Assembly (NCBI GenBank): GCA_017462345.1
Contig: JAFTRI010000036.1
Coordinates: 1-64,000, forward strand
DNA: 64,000 nucleotides
Direction: 5' to 3'
Source: Muribaculaceae bacterium
GTDB lineage: Bacteria > Bacteroidota > Bacteroidia > Bacteroidales > Muribaculaceae
The translations under genes were made by a program, and so were the position numbers. Shown one piece after another: positions 8,835-18,671 of the stretch (position 1 is its first letter; the number at the start of each line of letters is the position of its first letter). The notes beneath the pieces are model-generated. The model was not told where the DNA came from, searched no databases, and was given only the letters and a program-made list of their open reading frames with translations.

Positions 8835-8897
8835 ATGAATGATTTATTGAACCTTTTTCTGATTTTTATAATTGTGGTATTAGGGCTAATCCTCTGA
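8835..8897 (+). CDS. leucine/isoleucine/valine-rich leader peptide of the leu operon
   Basis: A 20-codon ORF (ATG 8835, TGA 8895-8897) encodes MNDLLNLFLIFIIVVLGLIL: seven Leu, four Ile and two Val in 20 residues. It lies between a promoter (8774-8805) and an intrinsic terminator (8952-8982) just ahead of leuA. This is the classical layout of a branched-chain amino acid attenuator, where ribosome stalling at Leu codons decides whether the terminator forms. The ORF is too short to be a functional protein; it could also be read as a small membrane peptide, but position and composition favour a leader. Confidence 0.8.
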   Translation: MNDLLNLFLIFIIVVLGLIL

Positions 8898-8951
8898 TAT
8901 TACAAAGGAATAAGGGTTGTAGGTGTGCGATAATTGTGAACTGATGATTTT

Positions 8952-8982
8952 AGCCTTTCTGTGTGGGGAAGGTTTGTTTTTT
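8952..8982 (+). terminator. attenuator terminator immediately upstream of leuA
   Basis: AGCCTTTC (8952-8959) pairs with GGAAGGTT (8967-8974) over 8 bp, including two G-U pairs, with a 7-nt loop, followed by a T-rich run to 8982. It lies 23 bp before the leuA ATG and downstream of the leader peptide, so it would stop transcription before leuA when leucine is plentiful. An upstream AAAGG (8904-8908) could pair with CCTTT (8954-8958) of the terminator arm as a competing antiterminator; that pairing is short. Confidence 0.75.
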
Positions 8983-9005
8983 AATGGAAAAAAACGGAAA
9001 ATAAT

Positions 9006-10502
9006 ATGAGTGACAGACTGTTTATTTTTGACACCACGCTGCGTGATGGGGAGCAGGTTCCCGGATGCCAGTTGAATACGGTGGAAAAAATTGAAGTTGC
9101 CAAAGCTCTTGAAGAGCTTGGTGTGGATGTGATTGAAGCCGGATTTCCTGTGTCAAGTCCCGGTGATTTCAATTCGGTGGTTGAAATATCCAAGGCGGTG
9201 ACATGGCCTGCTATATGTGCGCTGACACGAGCAGTGGAAAATGATATACGTGTGGCTGCCGATGCATTACAATATGCCAAGCGTAAACGCATCCATACGG
9301 GTATAGGAACTTCGGATTATCATATTAAATACAAGTTCAGCTCTAACAGGGAAGACATTCTTGAACGGGCTGTGGCATGCGTTAAGTTCGCTAAAAAGTT
9401 TGTGGAGGACGTGCAGTTTTATGCCGAAGATGCCGGACGTACTGATAACGAGTATCTTGCAAGAGTGGTAGAAGCTGTAGTGAAAGCCGGTGCGACTGTT
9501 ATCAATATTCCTGATACAACCGGATATTGTCTCCCTGCCGAGTTCGGAGAAAAGATAAAGTATCTCATGGAACATGTTGACGGAATCCATAATGTCACTA
9601 TTGCGACTCATTGTCATAATGATCTTGGAATGGCTACGGCCAATACTATTTCAGGTGTCATAAACGGTGCCCGTCAGGCGGAGGTTACTATTAACGGTAT
9701 CGGCGAAAGAGCGGGAAACACTTCACTTGAGGAGGTGGCAATGATATGCAAGTCCCATAAAGAGCTTGATATTATAACAAATATCAATACGACCAAGATA
9801 TGCGGAGTGAGCCGGATGGTTTCAAGTCTGATGAATATGCCGGTTCAACCCAATAAGGCGATTGTCGGTCGAAATGCTTTTGCCCATTCCTCGGGTATCC
9901 ATCAGGACGGTGTGTTGAAAAATCGTGAAAGTTATGAGATTATTGACCCGAAAGATGTAGGTGTTGATGAAAATTCAATTGTCTTGACAGCCCGTAGCGG
10001 TCGTGCTGCATTGAAACACCGGTTACATGTGCTGGGAATAGATATGGACAAGGATGCTCTTGACAAAGCTTATGATGCATTCCTGAAACTTGCCGACCGT
10101 AAGAAAGAGATTAATGATGACGATGTACTCATGCTTGCCGGCAAGCATAACTCAGCCAAGCATCGTATCAAGCTTGATTTCCTTCAGGTTACAAGCGGGG
10201 TAGGGATACATTCGGTGGCAAGTGTCGGACTTGATATTTCAGGTGAAAAGTTTGAGGCATGTGCCTCGGGTAATGGTCCCGTCGACGCTGCAATATCGGC
10301 AATAAAGCAGATAATACACCGTACTATGGTGGTGAAGGAGTTCCTGATTCAGGCGATTAACAAGGGAAGTAACGATGTGGGAAAAGTACACATGACTGTT
10401 GAGCATGAAGGAAATTGCTATTATGGTTTTTCGGCAAATACCGATATCGTTGCGGCGAGTGCCGAGGCATTTATTGATGCGATAAATAAATTTGTACGTT
10501 AA
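9006..10502 (+). CDS. leuA: 2-isopropylmalate synthase
   Basis: 498 aa. Condenses acetyl-CoA with 2-oxoisovalerate, the committed step of leucine synthesis. The TIM-barrel catalytic domain begins with DTTLRDGEQ (residues 9-17, metal and substrate binding), carries the metal-binding HCHND motif (about 200) and [14 protein letters not shown], followed by the [15 protein letters not shown] linker region. The C-terminal regulatory domain (about 385-498) is present, so feedback inhibition by leucine is expected. It is the first structural gene of leuA-leuC-leuD-synthase-leuB and is preceded by the leader/terminator control region. Confidence 0.95.
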   Translation: MSDRLFIFDTTLRDGEQVPGCQLNTVEKIEVAKALEELGVDVIEAGFPVSSPGDFNSVVEISKAVTWPAICALTRAVENDIRVAADALQYAKRKRIHTGIGTSDYHIKYKFSSNREDILERAVACVKFAKKFVEDVQFYAEDAGRTDNEYLARVVEAVVKAGATVINIPDTTGYCLPAEFGEKIKYLMEHVDGIHNVTIATHCHNDLGMATANTISGVINGARQAEVTINGIGERAGNTSLEEVAMICKSHKELDIITNINTTKICGVSRMVSSLMNMPVQPNKAIVGRNAFAHSSGIHQDGVLKNRESYEIIDPKDVGVDENSIVLTARSGRAALKHRLHVLGIDMDKDALDKAYDAFLKLADRKKEINDDDVLMLAGKHNSAKHRIKLDFLQVTSGVGIHSVASVGLDISGEKFEACASGNGPVDAAISAIKQIIHRTMVVKEFLIQAINKGSNDVGKVHMTVEHEGNCYYGFSANTDIVAASAEAFIDAINKFVR

Positions 10503-10527
10503 CAAGATTATAATAAATGATTTGATA

Positions 10528-11922
10528 ATGGCTAATACATTATTTGACAAAATATGGGATGCCCATGTGGTCAATCTCATAGATGGCGGGCCAACACAAC
10601 TATACATCGATCGTCATTACTGTCACGAAGTAACAAGTCCTCAGGCATTTGACGGACTGCGTCAACGGGGGTTGAAAGTTTTCCGTCCCGAAAAGACATT
10701 CTGTTCTCCTGACCACAATATCCCGACGCTTAATCAGGATAAGCCTATAAGCGATCCTGTGTCACGCAATCAGGTGGAGACTCTGACGCGTAATGCCAAT
10801 GAATTTGGTGTGACGCTATATGGCTTGGGACACAAGAAAAATGGAATTATACATGTCATCGGACCGGAAAACGGGCTTACTCTTCCAGGGTATACAATCG
10901 TGTGCGGTGACAGTCACACATCCACTCACGGAGCATTCGGTGCTGTGGCATTCGGTATCGGAACGAGCGAAGTGGAGATGGTCCTTGCTTCACAATGTAT
11001 TCTGCAACCCAAGCCTAAGACCATGCGTATTAATGTCAATGGTAAGCTACGGAACGGTGTTACCGCTAAGGATATTGCATTGTATATCATCGCAAAGATG
11101 ACAACCGGAGGGGCTACAGGTTATTTTGTGGAATATGCCGGGGAAACAATCCGGAATCTTTCCATGGAAGAACGTATGACAGTGTGTAACCTGTCAATAG
11201 AGATGGGCGCACGAGGCGGTATGATTGCTCCTGATGAAATCACGTTTGCCTATTGCAAGGGGCGTGAGTTTGCTCCAAAAGGAGAGGAATGGGAAAAAGC
11301 AGTTGCCTATTGGCGAACATTGAAAAGCGACGAAGATGCAGTTTTTGATAAAGAAATAAATTTTGATGCCGCAGATATTGAACCACGCATAACATTCGGG
11401 ACCAATCCCGGTATGGGAATGGGAATCGGCGAATCAATTCCGGCACCAGATCCGGAGGATGAAGCCGGAAAAATTTCGTATGCCAAATCTCTTGAATATA
11501 TGGGATTTGAAGTAGGACAGAAGTTAGAGGGACATCCAATCGATTATGTGTTCCTTGGCAGTTGTACAAACGGACGTATTGAAGATTTCCGTGCATTCGC
11601 CAATTTTGTCAAAGGAAAAAAGAAAGCGGATAATGTGACGGCATGGCTTGTCCCCGGTTCATGGATGGTTACTGACCAGATAAAAGCAGAAGGTCTTGAC
11701 AAGATTCTTGCAGAAGCAGGGTTCGAGTTGCGTCAACCCGGCTGCTCGGCATGTCTGGCGATGAATGAAGACAAAATTCCATCAGGAAAGCTTGCCGTGT
11801 CGACATCCAACCGTAATTTTGAAGGACGCCAGGGTCCCGGTTCCCGTACAATCCTTGCCGGTCCACTTGTCGCTGCGGCGTCGGCAATTACCGGAATACT
11901 GACCGACCCACGTAAAATCTAA
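10528..11922 (+). CDS. leuC: 3-isopropylmalate dehydratase large subunit
   Basis: 464 aa from ATG 10528 ([15 protein letters not shown] is the family N-terminus; an in-frame TTG further upstream would overlap leuA). LeuC with LeuD isomerises 2-isopropylmalate to 3-isopropylmalate using a [4Fe-4S] cluster. Visible signatures are [30 protein letters not shown], and the cluster cysteines in [13 protein letters not shown] and [13 protein letters not shown], with the end-game motif [17 protein letters not shown]. The gene begins 25 bp after leuA and ends 18 bp before leuD. Confidence 0.96.
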   Translation: MANTLFDKIWDAHVVNLIDGGPTQLYIDRHYCHEVTSPQAFDGLRQRGLKVFRPEKTFCSPDHNIPTLNQDKPISDPVSRNQVETLTRNANEFGVTLYGLGHKKNGIIHVIGPENGLTLPGYTIVCGDSHTSTHGAFGAVAFGIGTSEVEMVLASQCILQPKPKTMRINVNGKLRNGVTAKDIALYIIAKMTTGGATGYFVEYAGETIRNLSMEERMTVCNLSIEMGARGGMIAPDEITFAYCKGREFAPKGEEWEKAVAYWRTLKSDEDAVFDKEINFDAADIEPRITFGTNPGMGMGIGESIPAPDPEDEAGKISYAKSLEYMGFEVGQKLEGHPIDYVFLGSCTNGRIEDFRAFANFVKGKKKADNVTAWLVPGSWMVTDQIKAEGLDKILAEAGFELRQPGCSACLAMNEDKIPSGKLAVSTSNRNFEGRQGPGSRTILAGPLVAAASAITGILTDPRKI

Positions 11923-11940
11923 CCATCAACCAAAAAGATT

Positions 11941-12531
11941 ATGAAAGAAAAATTCAATATCATAACTTCGACATGTATTCCGTTGCCAATGGAAAATGTC
12001 GATACCGACCAGATAATCCCTGCAAGATTCCTAAAGGCGACATCGCGTGAGGGATTCGGTGATAATCTGTTCCGGGATTGGAGATACGATAAAGACGGCA
12101 AGCCTATAGAGACCTTTGTACTTAATGATCCTACATATTCGGGATGTATTCTTGTTGCAGGAAAGAATTTCGGCTCGGGTTCGAGCCGGGAACATGCCGC
12201 ATGGGCGATTGCCGATTATGGATTCCGTGTCGTTGTGTCAAGTTTCTTTGCTGATATCCATAAGAATAATGAACTTAATAACTTTGTGCTTCCGGTTGTG
12301 GTTAGTGAAGGTTTTTTGGCGGAATTGTTCAATACCATCGGTGTCAACCCCAAGGCGGAGGTAATCGTTAATCTCCCTGAACAGACAATAACCAATCGGG
12401 AGACCGGACACAGCGAGACATTTGACATTAATCCGTACAAGAAGCATTGTCTGATGAATGGTCTTGATGACATCGAATTCCTGCTGTCGAAGAAAAACGA
12501 TATTGAGGCATACGAGGCAGGTCGTAAATGA
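11941..12531 (+). CDS. leuD: 3-isopropylmalate dehydratase small subunit
   Basis: 196 aa, usual length. Partner of LeuC in the isomerisation of isopropylmalate. The swivel-domain landmarks are visible: NVDTDQIIPARFLK, CILVAGKNFGSGSSREHAAWAI (substrate-binding loop) and the NNFVLPVVV strand. It directly follows leuC on the same strand. Confidence 0.96.
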   Translation: MKEKFNIITSTCIPLPMENVDTDQIIPARFLKATSREGFGDNLFRDWRYDKDGKPIETFVLNDPTYSGCILVAGKNFGSGSSREHAAWAIADYGFRVVVSSFFADIHKNNELNNFVLPVVVSEGFLAELFNTIGVNPKAEVIVNLPEQTITNRETGHSETFDINPYKKHCLMNGLDDIEFLLSKKNDIEAYEAGRK

Positions 12532-12557
12532 GATGTAATTAATTCCTACTTTAAACT

Positions 12558-14075
12558 ATGAAAGTAGAGATATTGGATACCACGTTACGCGATGGTGAGC
12601 AGACATCAGGGGTTTCTTTTTCTGCCTCGGAAAAGCTCGGTATCGCCCGCCTGTTGCTTGAAGAACTCCATGTCCCAAGAATTGAAATCGCGTCTGCACG
12701 TGTCTCCGAAGGAGAGTTTGATGCGGTCAGAAAGGTGTGTAAGTGGGCTGAAAGGATGGGGCATCTTGACAAAATTGAAGTACTCGGTTTCCTTGATAAC
12801 GGAATGAGTATCGCCTGGGTAAAAAAAGTCGGTGCAAAAGTTATTAATCTGCTGTCAAAAGGTTCGGAAAAGCATTGTGTCTGCCAGTTGAAACAAACAC
12901 CTCAAGAACATATAGATGTCGTAACGAAAGCCGTGGAGGATGCTACCAATGCCGGCTTGACCGTAAATCTGTATCTTGAAGATTGGTCAAACGGAATGAA
13001 AAATTCCTATAATTATGTCTATAACATGGTATCGGCTTTACGTCATCTCCCTATTGAGAGATTTATGCTTCCCGATACGCTTGGCATATTGAATCCGTAT
13101 GATACGTTGGCTCATATCCAGCGTATGGTAAGGCGTTTTCCTGAACTCCATTTTGATTTTCATGCCCATAACGATTATGATTTGGCAACATCCAATGTGT
13201 ATGCTGCAGTGTTGGGCGGAGCCAAGGGGGTTCACTGTACGGTGAACGGACTTGGTGAACGTGCCGGCAACGCGTGCATGTCGAGTGTTGTAGCCCTGAT
13301 TCATGATCAGCTTAACCGTGATACAGGTGTAGACGAAACCAAGATAAATAAAGTCAGCCGCATAGTTGAGTCCTTTTCCGGAGTTCTCATCCCGCAGAAT
13401 AAGCCTATTGTGGGAGAAAGTGTGTTTACTCAATGTGCCGGAATCCATGCCGATGGCGATAACAAGGACAACTTGTACTATAATGATCTGTTGCCTGAAC
13501 GTTTTGGAAGGGAGAGAGAGTATGCACTTGGAAAGACTTCCGGTAAAGCCAATATCAAGAAAAATCTTGAAGCTCTCGGTATTGAACTCAATGACGAGCA
13601 GATACAATTGGTCACGAAGCGTATAATTGAGCTTGGTGATAAAAAGGAACTCGTCACACAGGATGATCTGCCTTTTATCGTGGCTGATGTTATCAAGCAG
13701 CAAATGGTGTCGGATAAAGTCCGTATAATTAATTATGCCCTTAATCTGTCCCAGGGATTGAGGCCTACTGCGACAATAAAGCTTGCCATCCATGATAAGG
13801 AATTCCAGGAAACGGCGGTGGGTGACGGACAGTATGATGCTTTTGTAAAAGCTGTTCGGGGCATATATACGGAAAAATTAAGTAGAGAGTTTCCGGTATT
13901 GACGAATTATTCGGTAAGTATTCCCCCGGGAGGACAGACCGATGCCCTTGTTCACACAACCATTACATGGAATTTCAAAGGACATACATTGAAGACTCGC
14001 GGTCTTGATGCCGACCAGACAGAGGCAGCTATTCAGGCTACCGTAAAAATGCTCAATATTATTGAAAACTTATAA
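12558..14075 (+). CDS. second alpha-isopropylmalate/(R)-citramalate synthase-like enzyme
   Basis: 505 aa, about the length of LeuA but clearly diverged. It has [12 protein letters not shown] at residues 7-18, the metal-binding FHAHNDYDLATSN, NGLGERAGNACMSSV and a C-terminal regulatory domain (about 390-505). It condenses acetyl-CoA with a 2-oxo acid. (R)-citramalate synthesis from pyruvate for isoleucine, or a second isopropylmalate synthase, are the two likely roles; sequence reading alone does not decide. A second synthase between leuD and leuB is a known arrangement in Bacteroides-type leu operons. Confidence 0.85.
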   Translation: MKVEILDTTLRDGEQTSGVSFSASEKLGIARLLLEELHVPRIEIASARVSEGEFDAVRKVCKWAERMGHLDKIEVLGFLDNGMSIAWVKKVGAKVINLLSKGSEKHCVCQLKQTPQEHIDVVTKAVEDATNAGLTVNLYLEDWSNGMKNSYNYVYNMVSALRHLPIERFMLPDTLGILNPYDTLAHIQRMVRRFPELHFDFHAHNDYDLATSNVYAAVLGGAKGVHCTVNGLGERAGNACMSSVVALIHDQLNRDTGVDETKINKVSRIVESFSGVLIPQNKPIVGESVFTQCAGIHADGDNKDNLYYNDLLPERFGREREYALGKTSGKANIKKNLEALGIELNDEQIQLVTKRIIELGDKKELVTQDDLPFIVADVIKQQMVSDKVRIINYALNLSQGLRPTATIKLAIHDKEFQETAVGDGQYDAFVKAVRGIYTEKLSREFPVLTNYSVSIPPGGQTDALVHTTITWNFKGHTLKTRGLDADQTEAAIQATVKMLNIIENL

Positions 14076-14087
14076 AAGATAAATTAT

Positions 14088-15149
14088 ATGAATTTTAAAA
14101 TCGCAGTTCTTCCCGGTGACGGTATCGGTCCCGAGATTTCAAAACAAGGAGTTGATGTGATGACTGCCGTTTGTGACAAGTTCGGACATACGGTATCATA
14201 CAAATATGCTATTTGCGGTGCTGACGCAATAGATAAGGTGGGTGATCCTTTTCCTGTTGAGACATTCGAGGTGTGCCGTGATGCTGATGCCGTGTTGTTC
14301 TCGGCGGTAGGAGATCCAAAATTCGATAATGATCCAACGGCAAAGGTACGTCCGGAGCAAGGTCTTCTGGCAATGCGTAAGCAGCTTGGACTCTTTGCCA
14401 ACATCCGTCCTGTAGAGACATTCAAATGCCTGCTGCATAAATCCCCGTTACGTGCCGAGCTTGTTGACGGTGCGGATTTTATATGTATCCGTGAACTTAC
14501 AGGAGGTATGTATTTCGGAGAAAAGTACCAGGATAATGACCGTGCATACGATACCAATGCCTATACCCGCCCTGAAATAGAACGCATCCTGAAGGTTGCA
14601 TTTGAGTATGCCATGAAGCGTCGCAAACATCTTACGGTAGTCGATAAGGCCAATGTCCTTGCATCAAGTCGCCTGTGGCGTCAGATTGCGCAGGAGATGG
14701 CTCCGTCATATCCCGAGGTGACGACCGATTATATGTATGTCGATAATGCCGCAATGCGCATGATTCAAGACCCGTGCTTCTTTGATGTGATGGTAACCGA
14801 AAACACATTTGGCGATATTCTTACGGATGAAGGCAGTGTGATAAGCGGTTCCATGGGATTGCTGCCGTCGGCGTCTACTGGGGAGAGCACTCCGGTGTTT
14901 GAGCCGATACACGGTTCATGGCCACAGGCCAAGGGGCTTAATATTGCGAATCCGTTGGCTCAAATACTTTCTGTCGCCATGCTGTTTGAATATTTTGATT
15001 TGAAAGAGGAAGGAAAGCTCGTGCGTGAAGCTGTTAATGCTTCACTTGATGCTAATGTGCGTACACCGGAAATTCAAGTTGAAGGTGGAGCGAAGTACGG
15101 CACCAGGGAGGTAGGCGAGTGGATAGTAAGCTATATCAAGAACGCATAG
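14088..15149 (+). CDS. leuB: 3-isopropylmalate dehydrogenase
   Basis: 353 aa, usual length. Oxidatively decarboxylates 3-isopropylmalate to 4-methyl-2-oxopentanoate with NAD+. Landmarks are [11 protein letters not shown] at the N-terminus, the substrate arginines in ANIRPV and [13 protein letters not shown], the catalytic lysine/aspartate region [35 protein letters not shown] and the cofactor loop [10 protein letters not shown]. It is the last gene of the leu operon, 12 bp after the second synthase, and a strong terminator follows. Confidence 0.96.
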   Translation: MNFKIAVLPGDGIGPEISKQGVDVMTAVCDKFGHTVSYKYAICGADAIDKVGDPFPVETFEVCRDADAVLFSAVGDPKFDNDPTAKVRPEQGLLAMRKQLGLFANIRPVETFKCLLHKSPLRAELVDGADFICIRELTGGMYFGEKYQDNDRAYDTNAYTRPEIERILKVAFEYAMKRRKHLTVVDKANVLASSRLWRQIAQEMAPSYPEVTTDYMYVDNAAMRMIQDPCFFDVMVTENTFGDILTDEGSVISGSMGLLPSASTGESTPVFEPIHGSWPQAKGLNIANPLAQILSVAMLFEYFDLKEEGKLVREAVNASLDANVRTPEIQVEGGAKYGTREVGEWIVSYIKNA

Positions 15150-15165
15150 CGTTATTCAAGTAAAT

Positions 15166-15208
15166 AAACGTAACGAGGGGCTCTTTTCAGAGCCCCTCGT
15201 TACGTTTT
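15166..15208. terminator. bidirectional intrinsic terminator between leuB and rpoD
   Basis: A perfect 19-bp inverted repeat (15166-15184 with 15189-15207, loop TTTC) ends in a T run on the plus strand and is flanked by A residues that serve the minus strand. It separates two convergent units, leuB (+) and rpoD (-). Confidence 0.95.
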
Positions 15209-15224
15209 ATGCTCGTTGGATGTT

Positions 15225-16085
15225 TTATGAGCCTAAATATGTTTTTAGAAGCCGGCTCTTCTGTCCCTTTAGGCGACGGATTGCCTTTTCCTTAATCTGA
15301 CGCACACGTTCACGTGTGAGGTCAAATTTTGCACCAATCTCTTCGAGGGTCATCTCCTGACATCCTATGCCGAAGAACATTTTCAGGATCTCGCGTTCGC
15401 GTTCATGCAACTGGCGGAGTGCACGGTCGACTTCTTTCGATAAAGATTCCTGGGTAAGTGTGGCATCGGCCATCGGAGAATCATCGTTGGTCAACACGTC
15501 CAATAGGCTGTTGTCCTCGCCCTCAACAAACGGAGCATCTACCGAAATGTGCCGTCCTGACACTTTCAGCGTGTCGGCGATTTTTTCAACGGGCACGTCA
15601 AGTTGTTCGGCAAGTTCTTCAGGTGAAGGGCGGCGTTCATTCTCCTGCTCGAATTTGGACAGCGCTTTCCCGATCTTGTTCAGTGAACCTACCTGATTGA
15701 GAGGCAGGCGAACAATGCGTGATTGCTCGGCAAGAGCCTGAAGGATTGACTGTCGAATCCACCATACCGCGTAAGAGATAAATTTGAAACCACGAGTCTC
15801 GTCAAACTTCTGTGCTGCCTTAATCAGGCCAAGATTGCCTTCGTTGATCAAGTCGGGGAGGCTTAGTCCCTGATTCTGATACTGTTTAGCTACGGAGACT
15901 ACAAAACGTAAATTTGCACGGGTGAGTTTTTCGAGCGCAGCCTGGTCTCCCTGCTTGATTCGCTGGGCGAGTTCCACCTCTTCTTCGACGGTGATAAGAT
16001 CCTCACGGCCTATTTCTTGCAGGTATTTATCGAGCGACGCACTCTCTCGATTGGTGATTGATTTGGTAATTTTTAATTGTCTCAT
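15225..16085 (-). CDS. rpoD: primary sigma factor (sigma-70 family)
   Basis: 286 aa, the short Bacteroidota-type primary sigma factor that lacks region 1.1 and the non-conserved insertion. Region 1.2 ([16 protein letters not shown]), region 2 ([19 protein letters not shown], then [16 protein letters not shown]), region 3 ([30 protein letters not shown]) and region 4 with its helix-turn-helix ([20 protein letters not shown]) are all readable. It should recognise the TTG...TAnnTTTG promoters found across the window. It is a single-gene unit facing leuB. Confidence 0.95.
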   Translation of the reverse strand: MRQLKITKSITNRESASLDKYLQEIGREDLITVEEEVELAQRIKQGDQAALEKLTRANLRFVVSVAKQYQNQGLSLPDLINEGNLGLIKAAQKFDETRGFKFISYAVWWIRQSILQALAEQSRIVRLPLNQVGSLNKIGKALSKFEQENERRPSPEELAEQLDVPVEKIADTLKVSGRHISVDAPFVEGEDNSLLDVLTNDDSPMADATLTQESLSKEVDRALRQLHEREREILKMFFGIGCQEMTLEEIGAKFDLTRERVRQIKEKAIRRLKGQKSRLLKTYLGS

Positions 16086-16110
16086 CTTTCTTTACCAAGA
16101 ATTAAACATG

Positions 16111-16118
16111 CAAAGGTA
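16111..16118 (-). promoter_or_regulatory. -7 element of the rpoD promoter
   Basis: Read on the minus strand this is TACCTTTG, an exact TAnnTTTG match, 25 bp before the rpoD start. The corresponding -33 position (near 16139-16141) shows no TTG on this strand, so the promoter rests on the -7 element alone. Confidence 0.55.
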
Positions 16119-16138
16119 CAAAAAGTTTGCGATATATC

Positions 16139-16169
16139 TTGACATCGCTCCCGTTATTTATTATCTTTG
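16139..16169 (+). promoter_or_regulatory. promoter of the GntP-glycerate kinase unit
   Basis: TTG (16139-16141) and TATCTTTG (16162-16169) are 20 bp apart, a full match to the phylum's consensus. Transcription would start near 16176, which rules out the upstream in-frame TTG at 16127 as the GntP start. Confidence 0.75.
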
Positions 16170-16198
16170 CGTTTATTCATTTAGAAATGTTATTTGCC

Positions 16199-17449
16199 AT
16201 GAGTAGTGCACTTGCTGCGGTGATAGGATTATGCCTGTCAATTGTTTTGATTATAAAAAAGTTGTCACCGGTTTACAGCCTGATAATAGGGGCTGTTGTC
16301 GGAGGGTTTCTTGCGGGCTGGGGGCTTGAGACGACTGTAAATGAGATGATCGCGGGAATCAAGGATATAACGCCAGCTATTATCAGAATAATTGCCGCAG
16401 GAGTATTGACCGGAATGCTGGTTAAGACCGGTGCGGCTACTACAATAGCGAAGGGCATTATCCGTGCATTAGGGGAGAAATATGTCTATCTGGCATTGGC
16501 ATTGTCGGCTATGATCCTTACGGCGATGGGGGTATTCATCGATGTTGCGGTGATTACGATTGCTCCGATCGCAATCATAACCGGCAGCAGGCTGAAACTG
16601 TCAAGAACGAAATTGTTACTTGCAATGGTGGGTGGAGGAAAATGTGGTAATATCATTTCACCTAATCCCAATACGATTATTGCTGCCGAGAATTTTGATG
16701 CGCCATTATCATCGGTTATGGGCGCGGGTATTATTCCGGCATTGGTCGGGTTGGCCGTAACGGTGTTTGTCATCGTGCCGCTAATCCCTAAAGGGGACTT
16801 GATAGGAGCAGATGAAACCTCCAAAGAGGATGAAAGGGAGTTGCCTTCGATCTGGAGCAGTATCGTAGGACCGGTAGTGACAATCATGCTCCTTGCTCTA
16901 CGACCCATTGCAGGGGTTGTGATAGATCCTATGATAGCGTTGCCGGTGGGTGGGGTTATCGGGATAATTGCAACCGGTAATTGGAAAAAGACCGGTGAGT
17001 GCCTTTCTTACGGTCTTGAAAAGATGTCGACCATTGCAATACTGCTTGTGGGTACCGGAACGCTTGCCGGAATAATAAAAGCCTCTTCGATAAAGGATGT
17101 GCTTGTCAATGCGCTTTCGGGATGGAACAATGGCGGAACGTTCATGGCTCCAATATCGGGAGCTCTTATGTCGGCGGCAACGGCATCAACCACTGCCGGT
17201 GCGACAATCGCATCAGCTTCGTTTGCCGACGCAATTGTCGCTGCCGGTGTTACTGCCGTATGGGGTGCTGCAATGATTAATTCCGGAGCAACCGTACTGG
17301 ATCATTTGCCTCACGGTTCATTTTTCCATGCGACAGGCGGTTCGATGGGTATGGGTGTAAAAGAACGTCTGAAACTGATTCCATACGAAACTCTTGTGGG
17401 ATTAATCCTTGCAATGGGTAGTGTTGTTGTATATATGATAATGGGATAA
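16199..17449 (+). CDS. GntP-family permease (likely glycerate/gluconate type)
   Basis: 416 aa from ATG 16199; ATG 16187 is possible but would leave almost no untranslated leader. About 12 hydrophobic segments cover the protein. GntP-family signatures include an N-terminal LIIGAVVGGFLAGWG, GKCGNIISPNPNTIIAAENF, a central loop around 210-225 and the C-terminal STTAGATIAS/INSGATVLDHLPHGSFFH. The family imports sugar acids by proton symport. The next gene, 15 bp downstream, is a glycerate kinase, so D-glycerate is the most likely substrate. Confidence 0.88.
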   Translation: MSSALAAVIGLCLSIVLIIKKLSPVYSLIIGAVVGGFLAGWGLETTVNEMIAGIKDITPAIIRIIAAGVLTGMLVKTGAATTIAKGIIRALGEKYVYLALALSAMILTAMGVFIDVAVITIAPIAIITGSRLKLSRTKLLLAMVGGGKCGNIISPNPNTIIAAENFDAPLSSVMGAGIIPALVGLAVTVFVIVPLIPKGDLIGADETSKEDERELPSIWSSIVGPVVTIMLLALRPIAGVVIDPMIALPVGGVIGIIATGNWKKTGECLSYGLEKMSTIAILLVGTGTLAGIIKASSIKDVLVNALSGWNNGGTFMAPISGALMSAATASTTAGATIASASFADAIVAAGVTAVWGAAMINSGATVLDHLPHGSFFHATGGSMGMGVKERLKLIPYETLVGLILAMGSVVVYMIMG

Positions 17450-17464
17450 AAGTTATAGATACAA

Positions 17465-18589
17465 ATGAAAAAAATTGTCATTGCATCCGATTCATTCAAG
17501 GGTTCGCTCTCATCAGTCGATGTTGCAGAAAGTGCACGAAAGGGAATCATACAGGTGTTTCCCGATTGTGATGTTGTAATGGTTAATGTCGCAGATGGAG
17601 GAGAGGGGACAGTAGACGCTGTTGTCGATGCCCTTGATGGGCGGAAGGTCAGGATGACGGTTAGTGATCCGCTCGGTCGTCAAATCAGTGCGGAGTACGG
17701 AATCGCCGGTCTGACGGCGATTATAGAAATGGCTGCGGCCAGCGGACTCCCGCTTCTTCGGGTTGACGAGCGTAACCCTCTCAAAACATCGACATACGGT
17801 ACAGGAGAACTGATAATGGATGCCATTGCAAGAGGGTGTGACAATTTTCTTGTCGGTATCGGTGGAAGTGCAACCAATGATGCCGGAACGGGTATGTTGC
17901 AGGCATTAGGATTCCGTTTCCTTGATTCATCGGACAGGATAATAGAATGCTGCTGTGGCGGTGAACTTGAAAATATAGCAAAAATCGATGACAGCAATGT
18001 TCCCGATACCATCCTTAAGGCAAAATTCACGGTTGCATGTGATGTTGATACTCCTTTCTGCGGAAGAGACGGTGCGGCATACGTTTTTGCTCCACAGAAA
18101 GGCGCTGATGCCGCGACGGTACGGAGACTTGATGAGGGGATGGCTTCATTTGCCGAAGTGATAGCGTGGAAGTATGGAATTGACATTGTCCCGGTTGCCG
18201 GAGCCGGAGCTGCCGGGGGAATGGGTGGTGCATTCAGGGCTTTCCTTGATGCAACATTGAAGAAAGGCATAGATATGGTTCTTGATGCAATAGATTTTGA
18301 TGATATAATAGCCGATGCCGATCTTGTTATAACCGGTGAGGGAAAAATCGATTTCCAGACGGCAAAGGGTAAGACCGCAGCCGGAGTGCTTGCCCGTGCA
18401 GAAAAACAGGGAATCCCGGTCATTGCCATCGGGGGATGCGTGGAGATGTGCGACAGCCTGTCCCGAATGGGATTTGCCGGAATATATCCGATACTTGAAG
18501 AAAAAGTGCCTCTTGAGGTTGCAATGCAGCATGACTTCGCTTCAGCTAATGTCACTCGCACCGTGGCGCGTATTCTTTCAGCAATATAA
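17465..18589 (+). CDS. glycerate kinase (GarK/GlxK type)
   Basis: 374 aa, the normal length of the class II glycerate kinase family. Phosphorylates D-glycerate with ATP, feeding glycolysis. Landmarks are the N-terminal KIVIASDSFKGSLSS, VADGGEGTVDAVV, FLVGIGGSATNDAGTGMLQALG (nucleotide/substrate loop), AGAAGGMGGAF and the catalytic region VITGEGKIDFQTAKGKTAAGV. It is cotranscribed with the permease in front. Whether the product is 2- or 3-phosphoglycerate cannot be decided here; most family members make 2-phosphoglycerate. Confidence 0.92.
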   Translation: MKKIVIASDSFKGSLSSVDVAESARKGIIQVFPDCDVVMVNVADGGEGTVDAVVDALDGRKVRMTVSDPLGRQISAEYGIAGLTAIIEMAAASGLPLLRVDERNPLKTSTYGTGELIMDAIARGCDNFLVGIGGSATNDAGTGMLQALGFRFLDSSDRIIECCCGGELENIAKIDDSNVPDTILKAKFTVACDVDTPFCGRDGAAYVFAPQKGADAATVRRLDEGMASFAEVIAWKYGIDIVPVAGAGAAGGMGGAFRAFLDATLKKGIDMVLDAIDFDDIIADADLVITGEGKIDFQTAKGKTAAGVLARAEKQGIPVIAIGGCVEMCDSLSRMGFAGIYPILEEKVPLEVAMQHDFASANVTRTVARILSAI

Positions 18590-18614
18590 TATTAGTGGGA
18601 AATCCTGAAAAGGA

Positions 18615-18649
18615 GAGGACTGCTCCAACGGTGTTGTGAAGCAGCCCTC
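18615..18649. terminator. weak hairpin between convergent glycerate kinase and TPR gene
   Basis: GAGG-A-CTGCT (18615-18624) pairs with AGCAG-C-CCTC (18640-18649) with one mismatch. The loop is long and there is no real T run on the plus strand and only a short one on the minus strand, so termination is plausible but unproven. Confidence 0.4.
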
Positions 18650-18671
18650 ATTTATATAGAAAATAAAGGTT

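Noticed and set aside
13038..13793. Long open frame (251 codons) antisense to the second synthase gene in the leu operon
   Set aside because: It overlaps a well-supported gene with clear motifs, has no recognisable domain and reflects codon bias of the opposite strand.
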